Positions 37,206-45,862 of a stretch of DNA of 64,000 nt are shown piece after piece; positions within the stretch are counted from its first letter, which is position 1; every line of letters begins with the position of its first letter. The notes under the pieces were generated by a model. That model was not told the DNA's origin. It saw only the letters and a list, made by a program, of their open reading frames with translations, and made no database searches. Made by a program: the position numbers and the translations under genes. Origin of the DNA: Pelagisphaera sp964404745 (GTDB lineage: Bacteria > Verrucomicrobiota > Verrucomicrobiia > Opitutales > Opitutaceae); NCBI GenBank assembly GCA_964404745.1, contig CAYOLG010000010.1, positions 71,263 to 135,262 of the forward strand. Reading direction: 5' to 3'.

Positions 37206-37487
37206 TCCTGAGTACTAAGTTTGGACACCGCTCGAGGCAAGAATTCGAAATGGAGAATTGCTTGGCGCAAGCGATCCCGACAACCCAATCAGGGTCGGCC
37301 CCAAACTCCCCGGTTTCGTTTCGAAAATGTAACCTTGTAACCTAATTGTAACTACGTTTCCAAATTGTTGCAATTGGCCGATTGTTGTCCATCCGAGAAT
37401 CGGAAAATCCCATTCCAATTGTGAGAGCGTATCTCCGATAAACCGATTCGTATCATAAATTCACCCGCAAAAACATAACGTAAACAA

Positions 37488-39764
37488 ATGAAGTTAAAAT
37501 CCAAGCTAATGTCGTCAATGGCTGCCTTTGTGGCGTTTTTGACTTTAACCCTCCTATCCGAGGGACCAGGTCAATCGAACCAAGGCAACTCTCAGGCCCA
37601 AGAGAAAATCCAGAAAGCGATCAGCGAGATAAGCAGCTCCCTGGAAAACGCTAAGAAAAAGGGAATGCAACGCCGCTCGCGGGAGAAATATTTCACCCAT
37701 GTCGCGAAATTTCCTGTCTTTTGGAACACCAACAGCGCACTGGAAAAAATCGGCTTCGTCGATATTTCCAATCCATATGAGCCAGAGCCCGGCGGAGTCG
37801 TTGACCTAGATGGCGAACCTAACTCAGTCACCGTCGTAAACAAATACGCTCTCGCTTGCATAAACACGAGCGGAAAACTCGTTGTGATCGATGTCAATAG
37901 GCACGAAATCGTCCGCGCAGTCGAACTCGGAGGACAGCCCGACGCCATCGCTGCCAGTCCTGATGGGCGTTACGCGGCCATCGCTGTCAAAAATGAGCGG
38001 AACGAGGATCTCGGCGATGGCGCTCCCCCACAGGACCCAGCCGAATTCTTAGTAATTGTAGATCTCGTTGGCAATCCCGACAACTGGTCTACTCGCAATG
38101 TCGACCTCAACGGAATCGCCAAAAAATTTCCCGAAGATCCTGAAACCGAATTAGTTGATATCAACTCCCGCAATATCGCAGCCGTCACCTTGCAGGAAAA
38201 TAACCACGTTATCCTCGTACGTCTATCCTACGGAGAGGTCATTCATGACTTCAGCGCGGGTACGGTTAGTCTGTCGCAAGTCTACACCCTCGAAAACGAT
38301 CTGATCGAGCTAACGGATACGCTTGTGAACGTGCCTGGAGAACCGGACGCTTTGACCTGGATTGGCAACAGCCGCATCGGTACTGCCGACGAAGACAATC
38401 TGGATGGCGGCAGCCGTGGATTCACGATTTTCAGCCGGGGCGGCAGCCTCCTGCTCAACTCGGGCAACAATAACAATTATGCCACAGTCATGCTGGACAC
38501 TACCCGGAAGACCGTTCGGAAAACAAGGGCAATGAACCTGAAGGCATCGAGTAAGCTAAATACGGCAATGACGAAATTCTCTTTGTCGGTTCGGAGCGTT
38601 CCAGCGCGATTTTGTCTACAAACTGGACAGAAATCGCAAGGATCCGGAATTCTCGCAAGTGCTTCCCGCTGGGCTGGCTCCAGAAGGCCTCTTGGCAATA
38701 CCTAGCCGCAACCTGTTCGTAGTCGCTAGCAAAGACGATAGCCGCGAGGACAAGTTCCGATATTCCATCACTATCTACAAGCGCAATTCTCGCGAACCGA
38801 CCTAACCGACGATAGCTTCCGAAGATCGTCCTGATGGCACGCCCATTCCTTGGGCCGCATTGTCAGCTCTGGCAGCCCATCCAGAAGATGGCGACCGCTT
38901 GTGGACCGTCTGTGACAGCTTCTACAAAAAGAGCCGCATCTTCGAAATCGACAACGAAGGCAGCCCGGCTCTCATTACCGGGGAAATCGTTCTCAAAGAC
39001 ACCTCAGGGTTCTTTGCCGACGCAATCGCTAATGCTCAAGGCGCCTTGAAAGGCCAAATCGTAGCTGACTACCGCGAAGACTTCTTCGATCTAACCGAAG
39101 AACGCCTAATCAATGCGGACGGTACCATAAATGTAGACCCGGAAGGTACGGCTCTCAGCGAAGACGGCCACTTCTGGCTGGCTACAGAGGGCAACGGAAC
39201 CGTCGGCCAATTCGTTCTCTCGACTGGATCTTCAAGGTCGACTCCAATGGCAGCATCCTCGAAGTAGTGAGCTTGCCTTTAGAGACAAATCTTAAACAAG
39301 TTCGCTTCGGATTCGAAGGCGTTGCTTCGGTCGGTTCTGGTGATAATGAAGTGATCTACGCCTGCATGCAACGCGAATGGGCCGGCGATCCTGACGATCA
39401 CGTTCGTATTGGCCGCTACGAAACTTCAACCGGCGAATGGACCTTCTTCCTCTATCCGATTGACACTCCGACATCGCCTGTTGGCGGTTGGGTAGGATTG
39501 TCGGAGATCGAGGCCATAGCTGAAGATGTCTTCCTTGTCGTGGAGCTCGACAACCAAGCTGGGTTGGACGCGACGATCAAAAAGGTCTACGCATTCTCCA
39601 CCACCGGCATTGATTCTCAAGACGAAGCAACCCTAACCGCTAACATCGACAGCGGAGATATCAGCTCTCTAGCGATCGTATCCAAAGAACTGATCAAAGA
39701 CCTGATTTCGGTCAACGGCGTTGTCATCGAAAAGGTCGAAGGACCAGCGGTAGCTGGCTCCTGA
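37488..39764 (+). pseudogene. Decayed secreted protein, esterase-like/phytase-like family
   Basis: The first 330 codons read well: a signal peptide, then propeller-like sequence with GVVDLDGEPNSVTVV, GGQPDAIAASPDGRYAA and GGSRGFTIF. The conserved text then continues only across breaks: a one-base loss near 38488, TAA at 38552-38554 (replacing a Tyr codon), a one-base loss in a T run near 38612, TAA at 38803-38805, and a frame change near 39215. Recovered pieces such as NKGNEPEGIEY, GLAPEGLLAIPSRNLF and DGTPIPWAALSAL match the family. The C-terminus also stops early. Intact relatives are long secreted proteins with a phytase-like domain. Confidence 0.85.
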
Positions 39765-39813
39765 ACGTAGCACCTCTCCAGTAGCCAATTCAATAATACA
39801 AATATTTTCTATA

Positions 39814-39843
39814 CGTCGGCTCCTAAAGGGGTCGACGCTTTTT
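39814..39843 (+). terminator. Rho-independent terminator after the phytase-like pseudogene
   Basis: The stem CGTCG-G-CTCC and GGGG-T-CGACG with loop TAAA is followed by CTTTTTC. Stem strength and T tract are good. It lies 50 bases after the last stop of the pseudogene and fits its former transcript end. Confidence 0.75.
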
Positions 39844-39956
39844 CGTGAGCAGTTTTACCCAAAGGATTTTACACCCATGAATTTCTCGAATTGGAGAATT
39901 GTTGGCAGTGAGGATGTCCTCTAGCTCTCGAGTTTCAATGCGCCTATATCATTATG

Positions 39957-40025
39957 GGTAGCTGGCGATCTCCGGACGCCCACAATTTTGAATCTCAATT
40001 GGGCGATCGGAGATCGCGCGCTACC
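39957..40025. repeat. 69-base inverted repeat (REP- or MITE-like)
   Basis: The left arm GGTAGC-TG-GCGATCTCCG-GA-CGCCC and right arm GGGCG-AT-CGGAGATCGC-GC-GCTACC are complementary over 21 of 25 positions, the four mismatches forming two internal loops. An AT-rich centre separates them. It lies in the 353-base spacer between a pseudogene and the SMP-30 gene. No second copy was noticed in the window. It has the look of a dispersed palindromic repeat. Confidence 0.7.
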
Positions 40026-40117
40026 AGGCGCCACAGCTGTAAAGCCAATTTTATTGTCAGTTCACCCAAAGCCCATGCGTGAATATTCGTGTAATTCGTG
40101 GGCGAACCCGCCAAAAC

Positions 40118-41029
40118 CTACTTAAAATCTTCATTCACTTTCCGCCGAAGGATGTCCTTGGCGAAAGCCGCGTAGAGCCATACCCCATCGGGGCTGATGC
40201 GAGCGTAGTTGCAACGCGGGCGTCCGTCAGGCGAGGGAACCACGATCAACGGGCCCGACCCCTCTTTTCCCGCAGGATAGGCAACCTGAATCCCCAAAGC
40301 AGTACCGCTGAGCAAACGATCTCCCGACAGCGGTTGCATGCCATCCAAACGGCCTAGCCCATTGGAAGGAATTCCCAATCGGTAGGCGATTCGATGCCGT
40401 CCTGTGAGGACGCTGTCCCTACCAATGTCGTACCCATGAATCCGGCTTGAATTGAATTCCGCTACTAAGAGAGTCCGCTGATCAAGCAACAATGACATCC
40501 CATTGGGAGCCCAACCTGTATCCAGCGCCTTACTCAAATCTCCAGATGCGAAATCTACTCGCCAAACCGCCCGCTCAGCCGGATCGGAAAAGAAGATCGT
40601 GCCGTCATCTAGTATGGCAATGTCATTGGAGGCCGGTCCTCGGGCGACAGGCACCTTACCCCAGGTCAATGGATCCCAGGCATAGATCGTTCTCGCCCCG
40701 CTAGCGCAGCCGTAGAGTCGGCCATCCGGTCCAAAAGCGATCCCATTGGCTCGGCCCGTGTTGTCATCAAGCAACACATTTTCTCCCGTATTGGCATCAA
40801 CCTTGAAAAGCTGAGCCCGCGGCACGTCGGTGAAATAGAAATGCCCCTCTTTATCCCAGGCCATCCCTTCAGCAAATTGGTGGCCGTCCGATACTAGCTC
40901 CCATTCCGATCCGTCTTGGAAAATGAGATCCTGTGCATGAGCACTCGGAAAGAGAAGTAGTGAAATAAGGCCTATTTGGCTCGGCGTTAAGATACGCATG
41001 GGGAGGGAAAAACAATTTTGCATGCCCAA
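40118..41029 (-). CDS. SMP-30/gluconolactonase-like secreted protein
   Basis: A 303-residue protein with a signal peptide (about residues 11-32 from an internal Met11, ending in AHAQ). The SMP-30/LRE-type six-blade propeller is seen in FAEGMAWDKEGHFYFTDVPR, ANGIAFGPDGRLYGC, SNDIAILDDGTIFFSD and WAPNGMSLLLDQRTLLVAEF. The Glu in AEGMAW, the Asn in RANGIAF and the Asp near SNDIAI correspond to the family metal site. It probably hydrolyses a sugar lactone in the periplasm. It lies just downstream of the DUF4159 gene and may be cotranscribed with it. Confidence 0.88.
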   Translation of the reverse strand: MGMQNCFSLPMRILTPSQIGLISLLLFPSAHAQDLIFQDGSEWELVSDGHQFAEGMAWDKEGHFYFTDVPRAQLFKVDANTGENVLLDDNTGRANGIAFGPDGRLYGCASGARTIYAWDPLTWGKVPVARGPASNDIAILDDGTIFFSDPAERAVWRVDFASGDLSKALDTGWAPNGMSLLLDQRTLLVAEFNSSRIHGYDIGRDSVLTGRHRIAYRLGIPSNGLGRLDGMQPLSGDRLLSGTALGIQVAYPAGKEGSGPLIVVPSPDGRPRCNYARISPDGVWLYAAFAKDILRRKVNEDFK

Positions 41030-41062
41030 AATCTGACCCCTTTCGCTATTCGAAACAAGGCT

Positions 41063-41887
41063 TCAATGCGTCATGGCGTATGTGATGATATTGATGCCCA
41101 TGGGATAGGAGCTACGCTCGGAATATTGGCGAAAAAAGCCTTCGTCTTCACCTTCCCGCTCCCAGCCATCAACCAAATCGTTATTATGGCACAAAATTAC
41201 CATCATCCGGCCTCTATCGTCGAAGATTCCATAAAAATGGGGATCGGGATCCTGCTCAATTCCGGGCACGGGATGGTAGCGATATCCTTGTCGCCAGAAA
41301 TGGATAGCGACCACTTGAGGCTTCTCTTTGAACGAATAGACATTGTGGAAAATCTCGTGCTCGAGCGGCAATTCCTGGGGCTCGTATTCCGGCAACACCC
41401 GCTTCATTTGCGCGTAGAAGTGATCCCATTGCTCTGGTCCCCAGAATTCGTCCACCATGAGGAACCCGCCACTTCGCAAATAGTCGCCCAGAGCTTCTGC
41501 CTCCGCATCGGTAAAAATCACTGACCGTGGAGCTATGATAAAAATGAAGGGATAGTTTTTCAGATCTGGATCAGTCAGGTCGAGCACTACAGGATTCGGG
41601 TTCACCTTCATCGAAGTGAGCTCCTGCAAACGGTAGGAAATATTCAGGTCCGCTTCCGGGTAGTCCCCATCCCAGCCGCGAAAGTAGTGGGGCGTATAGC
41701 GAATTCGGGCGAAGGTGAAAACATCCTGCTCGAACTCCGGCCTGTTTTCCCATGTAGGAAATTCGCCGCGATCGGGATAGGAACGACCCCTTCCGCTTTG
41801 CCGAAAGGATCTTTGCGAAAAACAAAGGTCCAATAGCAAAATCGATGCAAGCGTTCCCAATACAATTCCAAGCCTCACCAGTGGCAT
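41063..41887 (-). CDS. Secreted DUF4159 protein
   Basis: A 274-residue protein with an N-terminal hydrophobic segment. It matches DUF4159: FTFARIRYTPHYFRGWDGDYPEADLN, then YPFIFIIAPRSVIFTDAEAEALGDYLRSGGFLMVDEFWG, and a C-terminal GINIITYAMTH. The domain is common in Planctomycetes and Verrucomicrobia and has a glutamine-amidotransferase-like fold without known chemistry. It lies between the sulfatase (35 bases) and the SMP-30 gene on the same strand. Confidence 0.85.
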   Translation of the reverse strand: MPLVRLGIVLGTLASILLLDLCFSQRSFRQSGRGRSYPDRGEFPTWENRPEFEQDVFTFARIRYTPHYFRGWDGDYPEADLNISYRLQELTSMKVNPNPVVLDLTDPDLKNYPFIFIIAPRSVIFTDAEAEALGDYLRSGGFLMVDEFWGPEQWDHFYAQMKRVLPEYEPQELPLEHEIFHNVYSFKEKPQVVAIHFWRQGYRYHPVPGIEQDPDPHFYGIFDDRGRMMVILCHNNDLVDGWEREGEDEGFFRQYSERSSYPMGINIITYAMTH

Positions 41888-41922
41888 GGAAGCTAGGCCC
41901 GTCCCGGTTGATAAGTCAATCG

Positions 41923-44166
41923 CTACTGAACGACTACGGCTACGGAATCCGTCTTGTACTCAATGCGGAATCGTTCGCCATCGGTCGTCACGACCTCATC
42001 GTTGGCATTGGAAAATCGGCCTTTCACTGAATTGGCATTAATGATCTCGAAACGCTTTCCCTTTTTGAGAGAACTGCCACTTGAAACGACGATATCCAGA
42101 TTGCCGCTAAGTTGAGCCGATCCGCCAATTCGAAATTCTCCGTGCACTTGTAATCCTATAACGACCACGAGCTCGCTAGAATCGGTACCAGTGTAGTTAG
42201 AATCTACGTTTACCGGAGCTTTCGCTGTGATCATCCCCTCAGAATATAGCGACGATTCAATCGCGCCCCTACCGAGCAATTCGCCACCAGCTAGAACGTC
42301 CACCCAGCGAACCGAAGAAACGCTCCCCCCATTTAGCTCGAGAACGCCATTGTTAGAAACGCGTATTTCATTTCTTCCGACAAGCTCAACTCCATCCGGA
42401 ACCTGCACGACTTGCCTACTTTTGGCTCCCGCAATCTCTAGGCCCAGGAAGGCTGTGTCCCTATCCACGCTGATTCCAGAATCACTGACCCCCTCATTGG
42501 CGACGCGAGCCACCCAGGAAACTTGCGGATCCCCATCATCTGTCATGTAGGTGATCCCTTCGTTGGCATAAACGTAATCCGACCAGTTTCTTCCTTTCGA
42601 AAATGCTCCATCGTCACTCCCGATCCACTCGTGATAAGTGTTGGCAAAACCTTTGGGCTCATCGACACGCTCGGCGAGCATCAACGCGTGCAGTTCTTCC
42701 ACCATTTTGGGATATCGACCTGCCAAGTCCTTCGATTCGCCAGGATCCTTGCTAAGATTGAAGAGCTCCAATCCCTCCTTGGACCGGACGAGCTTGTAGT
42801 CTCCTCGGATGATCGACTGGCCATTCCCCGCTTCATGTATCAAAAATTCTCTCACGCGTTGCTGCCCCCTGCCAGTCAGTGCTGGAGCCAGCGATACACC
42901 ATCTGCCGCGAGAGGCACGGACACGCCCGCCAGTTCGCAAAAGGTGGGCAGGAGATCCGTTACGTCCACCACTCGGTCCGTTTTCGAGCCAGGCCGCAGA
43001 TCCTCCGCTGGCTCAAAATTGGCTGGCAACCGCATCATCAATGGCACGCGAATCCCGCCTTCTTGAATACGCGTTTTGTATCCACTCAGATTAGCGTTAG
43101 AGGCAAATGTATCCAATCCAGCTCCTCTAGGACCTCCGTTGTCGGATTGGAATACGATCAGCGTCTTTTCAGCAACGGAATCCGATTTGTCTCCATCGCC
43201 ATTCGGGTCTTCCAAAGCTTCGAGGATATTCCCAAAATGGCCATCGATCCGAGTAATCATCGCCGCCCATTGCTTGTCTTGATCTGGTAGCTTCTTGAAC
43301 CAAGGCTTTTTTCGGTAAGCTCGATCCCATTCTGGCAGTTGCTCAATTTCCCCAAAGGGGGAATGAGGCACCTGTCCAGCCAGCAATCCGAAAAAGGGCT
43401 GGCCGGTAGCGTTGTAGTTCTGGGCCTGAACGCGTACAAAATCGAGCGCGGCAAACGCGTATACGTCATCGCAATACGCTATTTCCGGATAGTCCGGATG
43501 GTTTTGCAAAGCCGGCGTGTTTGGATAGGCGGGATGGTTTTCATAGCGCTCCATTGAATTGGGAACGAGCTCCAATCCTCCCCTCGTTCCGGGAACGGCC
43601 GGCGCCTTCCACAAGTTCGGCTGGAAAAAGGTGTGGGCCCGAACATGATGCAGCTCCGCTATCACATGGTCGTATCCATGAGAGGTGGGCAAGGTCTGTA
43701 CATTGAGGATCTTCGGATAGGGATCCTTATTTGCGGATCCGCCATAACCCCACTTGCCCCAATAACCAGTTACGTAGCCCGCTTCGGAAAGCATATCTCC
43801 CATAGTGAGATCTTCCGTGCGTATCGCTTTCTTCGCGTTATCCGTATCGTTCTGGTCGGCGTAGGTATGCCCCTGATGGAAACCCGTTTGCTGCGAAGAA
43901 CGGGCTGGCGAGCAAACGGTACAACCGTATGACCGAGCAAAGGTGATACCCTCTGTTGATAGGCGATCCAGCGTAGGCGTTATCAAATGCGGGAGTCCCT
44001 CGGCTTTCCGTTCAAATTGACCGTTGGGACCCAGCGCCCCCCAACCCATGTCATCCACATAGAAATAAAGAATGTTTGGCCGCATTGGCGGATCTGCTTG
44101 AACAGCCAGTGAAAACACCAGGATAGCGAATAGATAGGCTAAAAATCGATTGAGGGTCGATGACAT
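41923..44166 (-). CDS. Secreted sulfatase with C-terminal beta-rich domain
   Basis: A 747-residue protein with a signal peptide (about residues 1-24). The type I sulfatase domain covers about residues 30-500. Metal-site residues are in YFYVDDMGWG, and the formylglycine site C-x-P-x-R is at Cys85 (CTVCSPARSS); FQSDNGGPRGAG supplies further metal ligands. The last 180 residues are a beta-strand-rich region (LVGRNEIRVSNNGVLELNGGSV), like autotransporter-associated or pectate-lyase-like repeats. It probably removes sulfate from algal or host polysaccharides. A maturase is not visible in the window. Confidence 0.92.
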   Translation of the reverse strand: MSSTLNRFLAYLFAILVFSLAVQADPPMRPNILYFYVDDMGWGALGPNGQFERKAEGLPHLITPTLDRLSTEGITFARSYGCTVCSPARSSQQTGFHQGHTYADQNDTDNAKKAIRTEDLTMGDMLSEAGYVTGYWGKWGYGGSANKDPYPKILNVQTLPTSHGYDHVIAELHHVRAHTFFQPNLWKAPAVPGTRGGLELVPNSMERYENHPAYPNTPALQNHPDYPEIAYCDDVYAFAALDFVRVQAQNYNATGQPFFGLLAGQVPHSPFGEIEQLPEWDRAYRKKPWFKKLPDQDKQWAAMITRIDGHFGNILEALEDPNGDGDKSDSVAEKTLIVFQSDNGGPRGAGLDTFASNANLSGYKTRIQEGGIRVPLMMRLPANFEPAEDLRPGSKTDRVVDVTDLLPTFCELAGVSVPLAADGVSLAPALTGRGQQRVREFLIHEAGNGQSIIRGDYKLVRSKEGLELFNLSKDPGESKDLAGRYPKMVEELHALMLAERVDEPKGFANTYHEWIGSDDGAFSKGRNWSDYVYANEGITYMTDDGDPQVSWVARVANEGVSDSGISVDRDTAFLGLEIAGAKSRQVVQVPDGVELVGRNEIRVSNNGVLELNGGSVSSVRWVDVLAGGELLGRGAIESSLYSEGMITAKAPVNVDSNYTGTDSSELVVVIGLQVHGEFRIGGSAQLSGNLDIVVSSGSSLKKGKRFEIINANSVKGRFSNANDEVVTTDGERFRIEYKTDSVAVVVQ

Positions 44167-44376
44167 CGAAAGACAACGGATTAGATCGGGAACAAGGTCT
44201 AGTCAAAAGCAGGGCAGAGGGCGATCTCTGGGCACCCATTTAAGAAGAAATAGCGAAGGCATCCTGCCTTGAACTCAGTGGCAAGGATTAAAAGCTAGAA
44301 GCTTGTCTAATGCCACTAGGTCGCTCCTCTCGCGCTGCCGTCGCCAATCGGGCTCGGAAGTGCGATCGCTCATTAC

Positions 44377-44409
44377 CAAAAACGCGCTCCCTAGGTATCG
44401 GGAGCACGT
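44377..44409 (-). terminator. Rho-independent terminator after the DUF3303-like remnant
   Basis: On the reverse strand, the 10-base-pair stem ACGTGCTCCC/GGGAGCGCGT with an 8-base loop is followed by TTTTGG. It is the strongest terminator in the window. It lies about 30 bases beyond the stop of the DUF3303-like remnant and so belonged to that gene. Confidence 0.85.
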
Positions 44410-44439
44410 TATGTTGGCAAAAATTCTAATAATATCCTC

Positions 44440-44736
44440 CTAGGCGCCGGATCCCATCTGATTTCCAATTGCCTCGGCCTCAGCATCATCAACACCGACC
44501 GAGATCTGTATATCCATAAACTGGTTCCAGGCTAACGAATACGCCGACAACGCGGCAGCGCCATCAGCTTCCGTAAACGCCACGCCAACGCCGCCGACAA
44601 GATCATGCCACCGGCCGAGAAGTTTAACTTTATCGCCTATCATAGCCTACTCTTCGTCGTCGGAGACTCGAGAAAACAAGGAAAGCGTTTCATGGAGCTT
44701 ACCCTCGCGCATTTGCCAAGCAAATAGGAATTTCGA
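44440..44736 (-). pseudogene. DUF3303-like small protein, interrupted
   Basis: The open part (from ATG 44643, 67 codons) reads VKLLGRWHDLVGG, then ALSAYSLAWNQFMDIQISV, matching the second half of DUF3303-type proteins of about 90-100 residues. The missing first half is upstream in the same frame: KFLFAWQMREGKLHETLSLF, then DDEE, then TAG (44647-44649) just before AMIGDKVKLLG. The codon where the family Met is expected (44734-44736) is TCG. Nonsense mutation plus loss of the start codon fits a pseudogene. A short product from 44643 is possible but would lack the first strand. Confidence 0.6.
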
Positions 44737-44790
44737 AGTTTAATTTTAGCGAGGGTTGATTTCATTGGACGGAAAGACTGCTCGGCCAGA

Positions 44791-45225
44791 TCAAGCGGTC
44801 AGGCCGGCGCGTTGAATATCAATTAAAAGAGAAATCGCCCCGAGTTTGGTGCTTGGGACCGAAATCACAGCCTCTTTATGAGCATATTTCTCGAGAAACA
44901 GCTCTCTCACGGAATCCGGCAGTTTCTCCAGATCGATGAATCGAATACTCCATTCCGTGAAAAGGGGGCCCTCGGCGCTTTCAAAGGAAATCAACTCAAC
45001 ATCAGTATGACGGGGATCGTTGGCTATGGAGTGGTACAAGCGATTGACAAAGCGATAAGGTCCCTCAAGAGCCTGAAGTATCTGATCACCGGTAAGAGCC
45101 AGAACGCCGGTTATGCCAAAATCTTCATTTCGGTGAGACGCGGTTTCGGCCAATCGATCCAGTTCTCCAGGCTGCTTTAGGGCCGGCGTGGCAACGCTCT
45201 TGTAGATGAGGCTGCACTTTTTCAC
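44791..45225 (-). CDS. BLUF-domain blue-light sensor
   Basis: A 144-residue protein from a GTG start (45223-45225). An open frame extends 49 codons further upstream, but that part has no BLUF homology. From the GTG the flavin-site residues fall where they do in short BLUF proteins: Tyr8 (SLIYKS), Asn33 (HRNEDFGITG) and Gln51 (GDQILQALEG). RHTDVELI and FTEWSIRF complete the domain. It binds FAD and senses blue light. The C-terminal helices (about residues 95-144) are short and carry no enzyme domain, so it must signal through a partner. It is divergent from the DoxX/oxidoreductase genes. Confidence 0.9.
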   Translation of the reverse strand: MKKCSLIYKSVATPALKQPGELDRLAETASHRNEDFGITGVLALTGDQILQALEGPYRFVNRLYHSIANDPRHTDVELISFESAEGPLFTEWSIRFIDLEKLPDSVRELFLEKYAHKEAVISVPSTKLGAISLLIDIQRAGLTA

Positions 45226-45445
45226 AGGGTATAAAAGTTGATGACCAAATTTAAAAACCTCTGACGCTAAAGATAGAAGGAACGGATCCGCTCCGTCAAC
45301 TCTGTCCGAACGGAGAGCTGGAAGCATGTTGTTAACCCTTTTTTGGGGCATGAGCCACATTTGAACATGCATTGAACTAGTTCAAATAGCGAGCCACGAC
45401 GTTTACCAGTTGAGCCAACTCCCACTTCATCGCGGAATACGACAC

Positions 45446-45829
45446 ATGAATACACTACAACTACTTCTTAGCCTCGCTACAGGATTCGGACTACTGTACG
45501 TTTGGTTAATCCGTTTCGGCAAACCATCGCCCTACCGAGGTGGCCGAGCCAGAGATATGGTCGAGGAATTCTCCGAATACGGATTACCAAAGAGTTTGGT
45601 CTGGATCGTGGGGGCAGCAAAGGTAACAGCAGCGATCGCTCTAATCCTTAGCTTAGTAGTTCCTTGGCTACTTCTTCCCTCGATCGTAGTGATTGCTTTT
45701 CTGATGTTGGCCGCCATCTCCATGCATGTCAAAATCAACGACCAGTTTCGCAAGTCTCTGCCAGCAGCGACGCTGCTCGTGATGACTTTGCTTATAGCCG
45801 CTTCGTCACTCCTGGCAACTGCTTCCTGA
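45446..45829 (+). CDS. DoxX-like membrane protein
   Basis: A 127-residue protein from MNTLQLLLS; 12 residues could be added upstream. It has four hydrophobic segments with the DoxX-like text FSEYGLPKSLVWIVGAAKVTAAIALILSLVVP. DoxX-family members are four-helix membrane proteins whose roles include quinone-linked redox and stress functions. It lies 33 bases upstream of the FAD oxidoreductase gene in a probable DoxX-oxidoreductase-DUF2071 operon, divergent from BLUF. Confidence 0.8.
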   Translation: MNTLQLLLSLATGFGLLYVWLIRFGKPSPYRGGRARDMVEEFSEYGLPKSLVWIVGAAKVTAAIALILSLVVPWLLLPSIVVIAFLMLAAISMHVKINDQFRKSLPAATLLVMTLLIAASSLLATAS

Positions 45830-45862
45830 AAACGCCAACTCCGCGCTAATAAGCCTTGACCG

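Noticed and set aside
37215..37418. A 67-codon reverse-strand open frame between the PQQ propeller and the phytase-like pseudogene.
   Set aside because: It lies in the divergent promoter region, has no family features and no ribosome site.
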